From contig DFDR01000194.1 in NCBI GenBank assembly GCA_002369295.1, positions 1 to 7,070 of the forward strand: 7,070 nt of DNA, read 5' to 3'. Below, in pieces: positions 1 to 5,195 of this stretch. Under the pieces are notes generated by a model that worked only from the letters and a program-made list of their open reading frames with translations, was not told the DNA's origin and did no database searches. This stretch comes from Desulfovibrionaceae bacterium UBA3823 (GTDB lineage Bacteria; Desulfobacterota; Desulfovibrionia; Desulfovibrionales; Desulfovibrionaceae). Each line of letters starts with the position of its first letter. The first letter of the stretch is position 1. A program made the translations under genes and the position numbers.

Positions 1-205
1 TTCTCTTCTTCCAGTCTGAAAACGGTGCCAGGGCAGGTGCGACCCTGTATTCGATCATCCTCACGGCCAAAGCCATCGGCCTGAATCCAGAGCAGTATCT
101 GATGACGCCCCTCAAGCGCCTCAAGAAGACACCCGAGAGCCGCTGGGAAGAGCTCCTTCCGTGGAACAGCCCAAGCTGGAGCCCTTCTCGGACGACGAAT
201 ACTAA
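1..205 (+). pseudogene. IS66-family transposase, C-terminal fragment, probably frameshifted
   Basis: The frame starting at base 3 enters from outside the window and encodes a stretch with SENGARAGATLYSIILTAKA, then GLNPEQYL and EELLPWN. This is the signature of the IS66 transposase C-terminal element (small-residue run, YSII-TAKA, G-NP--YL, LLPW). After PWN (162-167) the frame becomes Ser/Thr/Arg-rich and stays open to a stop at 474-476, unlike any IS66 C-terminus. The neighbouring frame from 167 reads QPKLEPFSDDEY and stops at 203-205, an acidic tail that fits an IS66 end. One lost base near 165-169 explains both. The upstream part of the gene lies outside the window, so its integrity there is unknown. 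I found no terminal inverted repeat (IS66 ends usually finish in TTAC) in the next 100 bases. Family assignment is fairly sure; the frameshift is an inference. Confidence 0.7.
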
Positions 206-468
206 TCGATTTGACAGCAGGCACTTCATCCTGCCATGCTACCACCCCTGTCGGGTTCGTCTAGGTACGTATTTGCTGGGACAGATGCGGCGCAATGCCA
301 CCCGCTTTCTGTCTGCGCTTGAACCCGGCATGCGGCTCGCAGACCTTAGCCGACCTCCTCCATCCCTCGCCAGCGCCGTCGGCGACAGCGTAGGAGCCCC
401 GACGCAACAAGCCCACCGCCGGCTGACGCACCCGACTTGCCACCCTGGGAGCCCCCCCCGCGCCCGGC

Positions 469-490
469 GCCGGTAAAGCCCGGCATTTTT
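469..490 (+). terminator. Candidate Rho-independent terminator
   Basis: Arm GCCGG (469-473) pairs with CCGGC (480-484) around a six-base loop (TAAAGC), followed by ATTTTT (485-490). The stem is short but all G/C and the T-tract follows after a single base. It would end transcription coming from the transposase side just before the promoter at 494-522. Confidence 0.55.
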
Positions 491-493
491 CCA

Positions 494-522
494 TAGCCAT
501 TTAGGCAAAGCGATCTTATATT
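494..522 (+). promoter_or_regulatory. Candidate sigma70 promoter for the accessory genes
   Basis: TAGCCA (494-499, four of six matches to TTGACA), a 17-bp spacer and TATATT (517-522, five of six to TATAAT) lie in an unusually AT-rich patch directly after the candidate terminator. A start near 529 would give a leader of about 135 bases before the gene at 665. It is the best promoter match I saw in the window. Confidence 0.5.
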
Positions 523-556
523 GGTAAATGCGCCACGCGCCTCGGCGAACGGGGTC

Positions 557-581
557 CAGGGCCTTTTCAAGGCCTGCCCTG
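557..581 (+). other. Leader hairpin
   Basis: CAGGG (557-561) can pair with CCCTG (577-581), and CCTT (562-565) with AAGG (569-572), leaving a three-base loop and a four-base bulge. A simpler six-pair stem, GGCCTT with AAGGCC (560-574), is the alternative. No T-tract follows, so it is not a terminator. It lies in the predicted leader of the gene at 665; no function can be assigned. Confidence 0.35.
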
Positions 582-620
582 CACGCTGCGGAAGCGCTCC
601 GGCGCCCTCCGCCACTCATC

Positions 621-646
621 TTCCGGACTCTTCTTCCGGACTCTTC
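621..646 (+). repeat. Two perfect tandem copies of a 13-bp unit
   Basis: TTCCGGACTCTTC occurs at 621-633 and again immediately at 634-646. The duplication ends five bases before the GAGG ribosome-binding site (652-655) of the gene at 665. It may be a simple slippage duplication or a paired protein-binding site. Confidence 0.8.
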
Positions 647-664
647 CGAACGAGGCTACACGAC

Positions 665-1039
665 ATGCAAAGCTCCAGCTCCAAACGAGACGACCGCGAC
701 GTCATCGACGTAGAAGTCGTCGGCCAGGAGGAGAACGCCGGCTGGCGCCAGGACGGTGCGGGCCAGCGCTCGACCTACGTCCACATGACCTCGTCCATCG
801 CCCAGGCAAACCGGGACAGGTCCATCTCCACCTTCGTCACCTTCTTCCTGCTCTTCTTCTGCCTCTTCCGCTGGGGCTTCCTTGCGGGCCTCGGCTTCTG
901 CTTCTTCATGGCCATCGGCACCGGCATCGGCATCTGGCACAACATGCGCTGCGTGCTCGAAGGCCGCAAGCCCGAGCCCTGGATCGCCCGCATCGCCAAC
1001 TGGACCATCTCCATGGCGCTGGTGGCATGGCTGGTCTAG
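665..1039 (+). CDS. Small membrane protein of unknown function
   Basis: I do not recognise a family for this 124-residue protein. Residues 1-55 are polar, with a Ser/Lys/Asp/Arg-rich start and an acidic-hydrophobic patch (DVIDVEVVG, about 12-20), and are probably cytosolic. Residues 56-91 are strongly hydrophobic and Phe-rich (TFVTFFLLFFCLF, then a Gly-rich GLGFCFFMAIGTGIGIW) and could form one long or two closely spaced membrane helices. A basic/acidic loop (about 94-106) is followed by a last helix (about 107-123). There is no cleavable signal peptide. The ATG at 665 is chosen because GAGG at 652-655 sits nine bases upstream and the hydrophilic start looks natural; the frame is open further upstream, but that part is low-quality sequence. 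Its 3' end overlaps the GIY-YIG gene by 13 bases, so the two are probably translationally coupled. Confidence 0.75.
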   Translation: MQSSSSKRDDRDVIDVEVVGQEENAGWRQDGAGQRSTYVHMTSSIAQANRDRSISTFVTFFLLFFCLFRWGFLAGLGFCFFMAIGTGIGIWHNMRCVLEGRKPEPWIARIANWTISMALVAWLV

Positions 1040-1317
1040 ACCTGGACGAAGCTCCCGGCTGGAAGGTCTACCTCCTGCGCTGCGCCGACGGCACGCTCTA
1101 CTGCGGATCGACCGTCGATCTGGCGCGCAGGCTGGCCCAGCACAACGGCGAAACCGCCGGCGGCGCCCGCTACACCCGCTCCCGCAGGCCCTGCGAGCTC
1201 GCCTGCTTCGCCCCCTGTCCCGACAAGTCCTCGGCGCTGAGGCTCGAGGCGCAGATCAAGCGCCTTGCCCGCAAGGACAAGATAGCGGCTCTCGAGGGCC
1301 ATCTTCCCCGCTCCTGA
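1027..1317 (+). CDS. GIY-YIG domain protein (YhbQ/UPF0213-like)
   Basis: This 96-residue protein is essentially a single GIY-YIG nuclease fold of the short YhbQ/UPF0213 type. The GIY strand appears as W12-K-V-Y15-L-L-R and the YIG strand as Y25-C-G27-S-T. The catalytic-type Arg follows in LARRLAQH (R34/R35, H39), then the Tyr of ARYT (Y49) and the Glu of RLEAQIKRL (E74), each spaced as in the family. The basic KRLARKDK segment (78-85) matches the usual KQLTKRQK-like helix. Members are single-domain proteins with DNA-related roles that are mostly uncharacterised; a nuclease activity here is a family-based inference. The ATG at 1027 lies inside the end of the preceding gene and lacks a clear Shine-Dalgarno sequence, which suggests translation by coupling. 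Length is normal for the family. Confidence 0.88.
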   Translation: MAGLDLDEAPGWKVYLLRCADGTLYCGSTVDLARRLAQHNGETAGGARYTRSRRPCELACFAPCPDKSSALRLEAQIKRLARKDKIAALEGHLPRS

Positions 1318-1332
1318 CGCACCTCCACCATT

Positions 1333-1959
1333 ATGATCTCCCTCTCCGTCGCCATCTCCTTCTTTGCCACCGCCATCCTCCTGGCCTATGCGCCGGGACC
1401 TGACATCGTCTTCGTGCTCGCCCAGTCCGCCGTCTACGGCGCCAAGGCCGGCCTTGCCACCACCTGCGGCCTCATGACCGGCCTGTGCGTGCACACAGCA
1501 CTGGTGACGGCGGGCGTGGCAGCCCTCATCCAGGCCTCGCCCACGGCCTTTCTCCTCTTGAAGGCCGCAGGCGCCCTCTACCTGCTCTACCTCGCCTGGC
1601 TTTCCTGGCGGGCCGGGGCCATGCGCGCTGACGGCGTGAAGCCGGCCTTTCCCGGCTGCCTTGCCCTCTACCGGCGCGGCATCTTCATGAACGTCACCAA
1701 TCCCAAGGTCTCGATCTTCTTTCTGGCCTTCCTGCCGCAGTTCTGCGATCCGGCCAGAGGAAGCGTAGCCTGGCAGTGCCTGCAGCTGGGGCTGATCTTC
1801 ATGCTGGCAACGCTCGTGGCCTTCTCCTCGGCCGCCCTGCTTGCAGGCCGCATCTTCTCCAGGTTCAACGCCAGCGCCAAGGGGCAGATCATCCTCCAGA
1901 AGTGCTGCGCCCTCATCTTTGCGGGCCTGGCCGTCCTGCTTCTGGCCTCCCAGGCCTAA
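1333..1959 (+). CDS. LysE/RhtB-family amino-acid exporter
   Basis: This 208-residue hydrophobic protein has the length and landmarks of the LysE/RhtB translocators: PGPD at 21-24 at the end of the first helix, a Gly-rich second helix with GAKAGLATTCGLMTG (about 36-50), the short helix ending in YLAWLSWRAG (about 86-95), NPK at 123-125 and FLPQF at 133-137. Six hydrophobic segments can be drawn at about 6-28, 40-66, 70-92, 125-139, 147-172 and 187-206. Family members export amino acids such as lysine, threonine, homoserine or leucine, or related metabolites, across the inner membrane using the proton gradient. The substrate cannot be read from the sequence. It lies 15 bases after the GIY-YIG stop, probably in the same transcript, but has no recognisable ribosome-binding site; the bases before its ATG are pyrimidine-rich and include CACCTCC. 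Confidence 0.9.
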   Translation: MISLSVAISFFATAILLAYAPGPDIVFVLAQSAVYGAKAGLATTCGLMTGLCVHTALVTAGVAALIQASPTAFLLLKAAGALYLLYLAWLSWRAGAMRADGVKPAFPGCLALYRRGIFMNVTNPKVSIFFLAFLPQFCDPARGSVAWQCLQLGLIFMLATLVAFSSAALLAGRIFSRFNASAKGQIILQKCCALIFAGLAVLLLASQA

Positions 1960-1981
1960 AGCCCCCGGCGTTTCAGCCGAT

Positions 1982-2027
1982 AGGAAGACATGCCTTCCTC
2001 CCGCTTCCAGGCGGCCGCAGGAGGAAG
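1982..2027 (+). promoter_or_regulatory. Mutually exclusive pairing segments in the DUF177 leader
   Basis: AGGAAG (1982-1987) pairs with CTTCCT (1994-1999) to form a six-bp hairpin whose loop contains the ATG at 1990. The same pyrimidine block (1994-2000) can instead pair with GAGGAAG (2021-2027). A second pyrimidine block, GCTTCC (2003-2008), also matches GGAAGC (2023-2028). Two purine-rich, ribosome-binding-like segments therefore compete for pyrimidine-rich partners just upstream of the DUF177 gene. The pairing is visible; a regulatory role is speculation. Confidence 0.3.
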
Positions 2028-2064
2028 CAACGCGCCCAGCCGCCGCAAGGCACCGGTTTGCCAC

Positions 2065-2619
2065 ATGGATACGCACAAAAAGCATCTTGTCGCCCTGCGC
2101 GACCTCCCGCCCCAGGGCAAGGACTTCCTCGTCAGCGATCTGGCCGTCTGGTCCGAGCCCATCAAGGAATTCCACATGGACTGCCGCCTCGAGGGCATCC
2201 CGGAGATGGACCTGAACATCCTGCCCTCCACCGAGGGCTGGCTTCTGCGCGGAACGGTGCGGGCGAACGTGGTCGTTCCCTGCTCGCGCTGCGCCAAGGA
2301 CACGCCCCTGGTCATAGCCGAGGCCTTCGAGGACTACATCCAGATGCCCGACGAAGAGGGGACGCTTCCTGAAGACGCGCTCTCCGAGGGCGACGACCAT
2401 CTCCTCTTCGACCACGGCGCGGTCCTGCTCGACCTGGCGGCCGTGGCCTGGGAGCAGTTCGCGCTGGCGCTTCCGCCGACGCCCCTCTGCGATCCGGCCT
2501 GCAAGGGCCTGTGCCCCACCTGCGGCCAGGATCTCAACGCCGGCCCCTGCGGCTGCGTGCACGACGAGGGCGACCCGAGACTGGCCAAGCTCCGGGGGCT
2601 CAAGCTGAAGAAGAGCTAG
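2065..2619 (+). CDS. DUF177/YceD-family protein
   Basis: The 184-residue product matches the YceD/DUF177 family, which in many bacteria is encoded directly before rpmF and is linked to 23S rRNA or large-subunit production. Visible signs are the N-terminal LRDLPPQGKDF segment, the central CSRC (C73, C76) in VVVPCSRCAKDT, a conserved hydrophobic-acidic block (LLDLAAVAWEQFALALP), and the terminal CDPACKGLCPTCG with C142, C146, C150 and C153 plus CGC (C162, C164), a likely metal-binding knuckle. The ATG at 2065 is preferred because it gives the family's usual N-terminus, although its only purine-rich upstream element (AAGG at 2047-2050) is distant. The frame stays open to an ATG at 1990, which has AGGAAG only two bases away and would add 25 atypical residues. 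The C-terminal LRGLKLKKS is usual for the family. Confidence 0.9.
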   Translation: MDTHKKHLVALRDLPPQGKDFLVSDLAVWSEPIKEFHMDCRLEGIPEMDLNILPSTEGWLLRGTVRANVVVPCSRCAKDTPLVIAEAFEDYIQMPDEEGTLPEDALSEGDDHLLFDHGAVLLDLAAVAWEQFALALPPTPLCDPACKGLCPTCGQDLNAGPCGCVHDEGDPRLAKLRGLKLKKS

Positions 2620-2645
2620 ACACGGCCCCGATTGTCTGCTATTTA
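2617..2645 (+). promoter_or_regulatory. Possible promoter for rpmF
   Basis: TAGACA (2617-2622, five of six to TTGACA) overlaps the DUF177 stop codon and is followed after 17 bp by TATTTA (2640-2645) in an AT-rich patch. The -10 match is weak (three of six). It would start a transcript with a long leader (about 155 bases) carrying a hairpin (2664-2680) and the 13-bp repeats. A dedicated rpmF promoter would fit the high demand for L32. Confidence 0.3.
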
Positions 2646-2715
2646 TCCCTCCTTTGAAAAACCACCCGTTATCAGCGGGTTGGACACTGCCCAAGCATCG
2701 GCCACAAGGCCACCC

Positions 2716-2754
2716 GGACTTCCCGCCTGAAATTCCCGTCCGAAATTCCCGCAA
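2716..2754 (+). repeat. Three tandem 13-bp units in the rpmF leader
   Basis: Units at 2716-2728 (GGACTTCCCGCCT), 2729-2741 (GAAATTCCCGTCC) and 2742-2754 (GAAATTCCCGCAA) follow one another without gaps. The last two share GAAATTCCCG exactly; the first is more diverged (9 of 13 to the second) but keeps TTCCCG. The array ends 41 bases before the rpmF ribosome-binding site. It could be a decayed slippage array or a multi-site operator; only the repetition is seen. Confidence 0.6.
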
Positions 2755-2808
2755 GGAAGGCCCGTCCGGCAGAACAATCTTCGCAAGCGTCATTGAAGGA
2801 GAAATACC

Positions 2809-3003
2809 ATGGCTGTTCAGCAGAATAAAAAATCCCGCGCCCGCAAAGGCAACCGCCGCTCCCACGATCGCGTCGCCATCCCCGCCGTGATCTACTGCAG
2901 CTCCTGCGGCACCCCCACCCTTCCCCACTGCGTCTGCCCCACCTGCGGCAAGTACAAGAACAAGGCTGTCGTAGTGAAGAAGGCGCAGGCCGAACAGGCG
3001 TAA
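2809..3003 (+). CDS. rpmF: 50S ribosomal protein L32
   Basis: The 64-residue product has the L32 layout: a very basic N-terminus (MAVQQNKKSRARKGNRRSHD), the hydrophobic link AIPAVIYC, and a zinc-ribbon with C30-x-x-C33 and C43-x-x-C46 in CSSCGTPTLPHCVCPTCGKY. It is therefore the zinc-binding (C+) form, and the ribbon should hold one Zn ion in the large ribosomal subunit. A strong AAGGAG (2796-2801) lies seven bases before the ATG, fixing the start. DUF177 upstream and plsX downstream are the classic neighbours. The gene is set apart by unusually long spacers on both sides (189 and 237 bases), which suggests its own expression control. A long Ala/Pro-rich frame starting at 2654 overlaps it but is a shadow. 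Confidence 0.97.
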   Translation: MAVQQNKKSRARKGNRRSHDRVAIPAVIYCSSCGTPTLPHCVCPTCGKYKNKAVVVKKAQAEQA

Positions 3004-3062
3004 TTCGTCTATGCGGACACCAGCAGCCGTCAAGGAACGCATCCGTTTCACGTGTGACGCTT

Positions 3063-3125
3063 GAAGGCCTGCTTCCCCTCGGCTTTGGCGCGCAAGCGCC
3101 GAAACGGAAAGGGAAGCGGGCTTTC
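3063..3125 (+). other. Long two-part stem-loop in the rpmF-plsX spacer
   Basis: Bases 3063-3077 pair with 3111-3125 along all 15 positions, counting two G-U pairs; the inner seven (GCTTCCC/GGGAAGC) are perfect. Inside, after an internal loop (3078-3083 and 3104-3110), bases 3084-3091 pair with 3096-3103 over eight positions (one G-U), closing on a GCAA tetraloop of the GNRA type. No T-tract follows, so it does not look like an intrinsic terminator. An RNA processing or stability element between rpmF and plsX, a structured leader, or a dispersed palindromic repeat are possible. Confidence 0.7.
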
Positions 3126-3132
3126 GGCGCAT

Positions 3133-3142
3133 GAACCGGTTC
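3133..3142. promoter_or_regulatory. Perfect 10-bp palindrome, possible operator
   Basis: GAACCGGTTC is a perfect inverted repeat located eight bases after the long stem-loop and about 100 bases before plsX. Its size and symmetry suit a dimeric DNA-binding protein, but such palindromes also occur by chance and no regulator is identified. A TTGTCA at 3165-3170 lies nearby but lacks a matching -10 box. Confidence 0.25.
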
Positions 3143-3240
3143 CAGCGGCGGGCTGGCCGCACCTTTGTCAACGCAGCAACTCCAGGGAGGCGGCGCACGC
3201 ACCCCGGGCCCCAGGCCGGGACAGCCAAGCCGACGCAACG

Positions 3241-4281
3241 ATGAGCGATCGCCCAGTTATCGCCGTGGACGCCATGGGTGGCGACTTCGGCCCCGCCGTG
3301 CTCGTGCCAGGAGCCATCGAAGCCTCGCGCCTCTACGGCGTGAAAGTGCTCCTCGTGGGCGACACGCCGAAGATGGCGCGCGTCGCGGAGGGCATCGACT
3401 GCACGGGCGCAGAGTTCGACTACGTCCAGGCGGACGAAGTGGTGCTCATGAACGAGCGTCCTGCGGACGTGCTCAGGCGCAAGAAGAACTCATCCATCCA
3501 GATTGGGTGCCGGCTGGTGCGCGAAGGCAAGGCCGATGCCGTGGTCAGCGCAGGCCACTCGGGCGCTGCCGTCGCCTGCGGCATGTTCATCATCGGCCGC
3601 CTCAAGGGCGTGGAGCGCCCTGCCCTGTGCACCCTGCTCCCCACGGAGAAGAAGCCCGTCATCGTGCTCGACGTGGGCGCCAACGTCGACTGCCGCCCCT
3701 ACCACCTCTTCCAGTTCGGGCTCATGGGCGACGCCTTTGCGCGCGACATCCTGAACTACGCCTCCCCCAGGGTGAGCATACTCTCCATCGGCGAGGAGGA
3801 GGGCAAGGGCAACAGCCAGGTCAAGGAATCCTACGAGCTCCTGAAGCTGGCCAAGAACCTGAATTTCATCGGCAATGCGGAAGGGCGCGACATCTTCACC
3901 GGCGACGTGGACGTCGTGGTCTGCGACGGCTTCGTCGGCAACATCGTCGTCAAGATGGGCGAAGGCCTCGCCATGGCCCTGACCCGCATGCTCAAGAACG
4001 TGTTCAAGTCGAACCCGCTCGCCATGCTGGGCGGCCTGCTGGCCCGCGGCGCCTTCCGGAAGTTCAAGCGCACCATCGACTACGCCGAATACGGCGGCGC
4101 CCCCCTGCTCGGCCTCAAGCGCCTCGCCATCGTCTGCCATGGCAAATCCAATTCCAAAGCCATGACGAGCGCCATCCGCATGGCTGCCACCTTTGTGCGC
4201 AAGAACACCCAGGAAAAGCTTGCCGAGACCATCCAGACCAACGAGGAACTCACGCGCGTGCACAGGCAGCTGAACGCCTAG
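3241..4281 (+). CDS. plsX: Phosphate acyltransferase PlsX
   Basis: PlsX converts acyl-ACP and phosphate into acyl-phosphate, the donor used by PlsY to start phospholipid synthesis; it is a peripheral inner-membrane enzyme. The 346-residue protein has the family landmarks in order: VDAMGGDFGP (9-18), SAGHSGAAV (103-111, usual form SAGNTGA), DVGANVDCRP (144-153), IGEEEGKGN (183-191), CDGFVGN (228-234), YGGAPLLGL (284-292) and HGKSN (300-304). The length is normal. The ATG at 3241 gives the standard N-terminus, although the frame is open back to 3061 and there is no convincing Shine-Dalgarno sequence next to the ATG; AGGGAGG at 3184-3190 is too far away. It lies 237 bases after rpmF behind a strongly structured spacer, and is followed by fabG instead of the expected fabH. 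Confidence 0.97.
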   Translation: MSDRPVIAVDAMGGDFGPAVLVPGAIEASRLYGVKVLLVGDTPKMARVAEGIDCTGAEFDYVQADEVVLMNERPADVLRRKKNSSIQIGCRLVREGKADAVVSAGHSGAAVACGMFIIGRLKGVERPALCTLLPTEKKPVIVLDVGANVDCRPYHLFQFGLMGDAFARDILNYASPRVSILSIGEEEGKGNSQVKESYELLKLAKNLNFIGNAEGRDIFTGDVDVVVCDGFVGNIVVKMGEGLAMALTRMLKNVFKSNPLAMLGGLLARGAFRKFKRTIDYAEYGGAPLLGLKRLAIVCHGKSNSKAMTSAIRMAATFVRKNTQEKLAETIQTNEELTRVHRQLNA

Positions 4282-4294
4282 CCCCGGCGTCCCG

Positions 4295-4315
4295 GCAGGC
4301 TCTGGACGGGCCTGC
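4295..4315 (+). other. Hairpin in the plsX-fabG spacer
   Basis: GCAGGCTC (4295-4302) pairs with GGGCCTGC (4308-4315) over eight positions, one of them G-U, around a five-base loop. It begins 14 bases after the plsX stop. The following bases (AAGGCTTGTGCTT) are not a T-tract, so it is at best a weak or Rho-assisted stop, or a processing/stability element protecting the plsX 3' end. Confidence 0.5.
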
Positions 4316-4320
4316 AAGGC

Positions 4321-4349
4321 TTGTGCTTGGCGTGGCGGTACGCTATGTT
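4321..4349 (+). promoter_or_regulatory. Possible internal promoter before fabG
   Basis: TTGTGC (4321-4326, three of six to TTGACA) is followed after 17 bp by TATGTT (4344-4349, four of six to TATAAT). A start near 4356 would leave a short leader before the fabG ribosome-binding site. It directly follows the hairpin at 4295-4315, a common arrangement at an internal operon boundary. The boxes are weak matches. Confidence 0.3.
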
Positions 4350-4375
4350 TCCCGAAAAACAGTAGAGGTGAAGCT

Positions 4376-5128
4376 GTGACCCCCCTTTCCCCCGAAAAAG
4401 CCACTGCCGTCGTCACCGGCGGCTCGCGCGGCATAGGCAAGGCCTGCGCCCTCGAGCTGGCCAAGGACGGCTGGCAGGTTATCCTGACCTACGTGAGCCG
4501 CCCCGAGGCCGCCGAGCAGACGGTGGCTGAAATCGAGGCTCTTGGCGGCTGCGCCAAGGCCTGCCAGCTGGACGTGGCGGATTCCGCGGCCGTGGCGGCC
4601 TTCTTCAAGGACGAAGTCAAGGGCAAGGTCAACCTCGGCTGTCTCGTGAACAATGCCGGCGTGACCCGCGACGGCTTCCTCGTGCGCATGAAGGACGAGG
4701 ACTTCGACGCCGTCGTCGGCACCAACCTCAGGGGATGCTTCCTCTGCACGCGCGAGGCCGCCAAGATCATGACCAAAAACCGCGCCGGCGCCATCGTCAA
4801 CCTGGCCTCGGTCGTGGGCCAGATGGGCAATGCCGGCCAGGCCAACTACGCGGCCTCCAAGGCCGGCATCATCGGACTCACCAAGTCCAACGCCAAGGAG
4901 CTGGCCATGCGCGGCGTGCGCGTCAACTGCGTGGCGCCCGGCTTCATCGACACCGAAATGACCAAGGCGCTTCCCGAAGAGCAGCGCAGGCTCTACGAGG
5001 AAAGCATCCCCCTCAAGCGCCTCGGCACGGCCGAAGACGTCGCCCAGGCGGTGGCCTTCCTGGCCTCGCCCAAGGCCAGCTACATCACGGGCCACGTGCT
5101 CGCCGTCAACGGCGGCATGTACTGCTAG
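4376..5128 (+). CDS. fabG: 3-oxoacyl-ACP reductase FabG
   Basis: FabG reduces 3-ketoacyl-ACP to 3-hydroxyacyl-ACP with NADPH in fatty-acid elongation in the cytosol. The 250-residue protein is a complete short-chain dehydrogenase: cofactor loop TGGSRGIG (14-21), NNAG (92-95), and the catalytic residues N117, S145, Y158 and K162 (YAASK). [14 protein letters not shown] (183-196) and the ending VNGGMYC match the FabG subgroup, whose members usually end in GGMYM or similar. Translation starts at a GTG (4376), with AGAGGTGA at 4364-4371, seven of eight bases complementary to the 16S tail, four bases away; there is no closer in-frame ATG. It lies between plsX and acpP, which supports FabG over other short-chain dehydrogenases. 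Confidence 0.96.
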   Translation: MTPLSPEKATAVVTGGSRGIGKACALELAKDGWQVILTYVSRPEAAEQTVAEIEALGGCAKACQLDVADSAAVAAFFKDEVKGKVNLGCLVNNAGVTRDGFLVRMKDEDFDAVVGTNLRGCFLCTREAAKIMTKNRAGAIVNLASVVGQMGNAGQANYAASKAGIIGLTKSNAKELAMRGVRVNCVAPGFIDTEMTKALPEEQRRLYEESIPLKRLGTAEDVAQAVAFLASPKASYITGHVLAVNGGMYC

Positions 5129-5137
5129 CACGCAACA

Positions 5138-5161
5138 CGCAGGGGGTCCGGGCTCCCTGCG
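5138..5161 (+). other. Hairpin in the fabG-acpP spacer
   Basis: CGCAGGGGG (5138-5146) pairs with CTCCCTGCG (5153-5161) over nine positions, one G-U, around the loop TCCGGG. It starts nine bases after the fabG stop and ends 22 bases before the acpP ribosome-binding site. No T-tract follows directly. It may be a processing or stabilising structure that lets acpP mRNA accumulate above the rest, as ACP is needed in large amounts; that role is inferred. Confidence 0.55.
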
Positions 5162-5195
5162 CATCATGAACATTGCTCTTTTCAAGGAGAACACC

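Larger units (their letters stand above)
206..664. other. Gene-poor spacer between transposase remnant and accessory genes
   Basis: No credible gene is visible on either strand. The open frames here encode Arg/Pro/Ser/Ala-rich peptides without recognisable motifs, as expected from chance openness at high GC. The spacer holds a run of eight C (452-459), a probable terminator, a promoter, a hairpin and a 13-bp tandem duplication, each listed separately. A full TTGACA occurs at 211-216, but no good -10 box lies 16-18 bp downstream. No tRNA-like cloverleaf was found. Confidence 0.6.

Noticed and set aside
211..240. TTGACA as a -35 box
   Set aside because: No acceptable -10 sequence lies 16-18 bp downstream.
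302..340. GGTTCAA-like motif on the - strand hinting at a tRNA T-loop
   Set aside because: The flanking bases do not form a T-stem, and no anticodon or acceptor stem could be drawn.
452..459. Run of eight C as a phase-variation tract
   Set aside because: It lies in non-coding sequence and away from the candidate promoter, so no gene would be switched by a length change.
2664..2680. Hairpin ACCCG/CGGGT as a terminator on the - strand
   Set aside because: The stem is only five bp with a seven-base loop, and there is no - strand gene for it to serve.
2654..2890. Small frame starting in the rpmF leader
   Set aside because: It overlaps rpmF out of frame, has no ribosome-binding site and ends in a Pro/Ala/Ser run.
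1036..3228. A 730-codon open frame on the - strand across the exporter, DUF177 and rpmF genes
   Set aside because: It is antisense to four well-supported genes, is Gly/Ala/Arg/Glu-rich without motifs, and is what third-position GC bias produces.
3061..3240. N-terminal extension of PlsX by 60 codons from a TTG
   Set aside because: The segment has no PlsX-like content, contains the long stem-loop, and the family N-terminus begins right at 3241.
4328..4344. Sigma54-like element before fabG
   Set aside because: TGGC is present, but the required GC at the -12 position with correct spacing is not.
3165..4379. A 404-codon + strand frame overlapping plsX
   Set aside because: Arg/Pro/His-rich translation of plsX in the wrong frame; PlsX motifs lie in the other frame.
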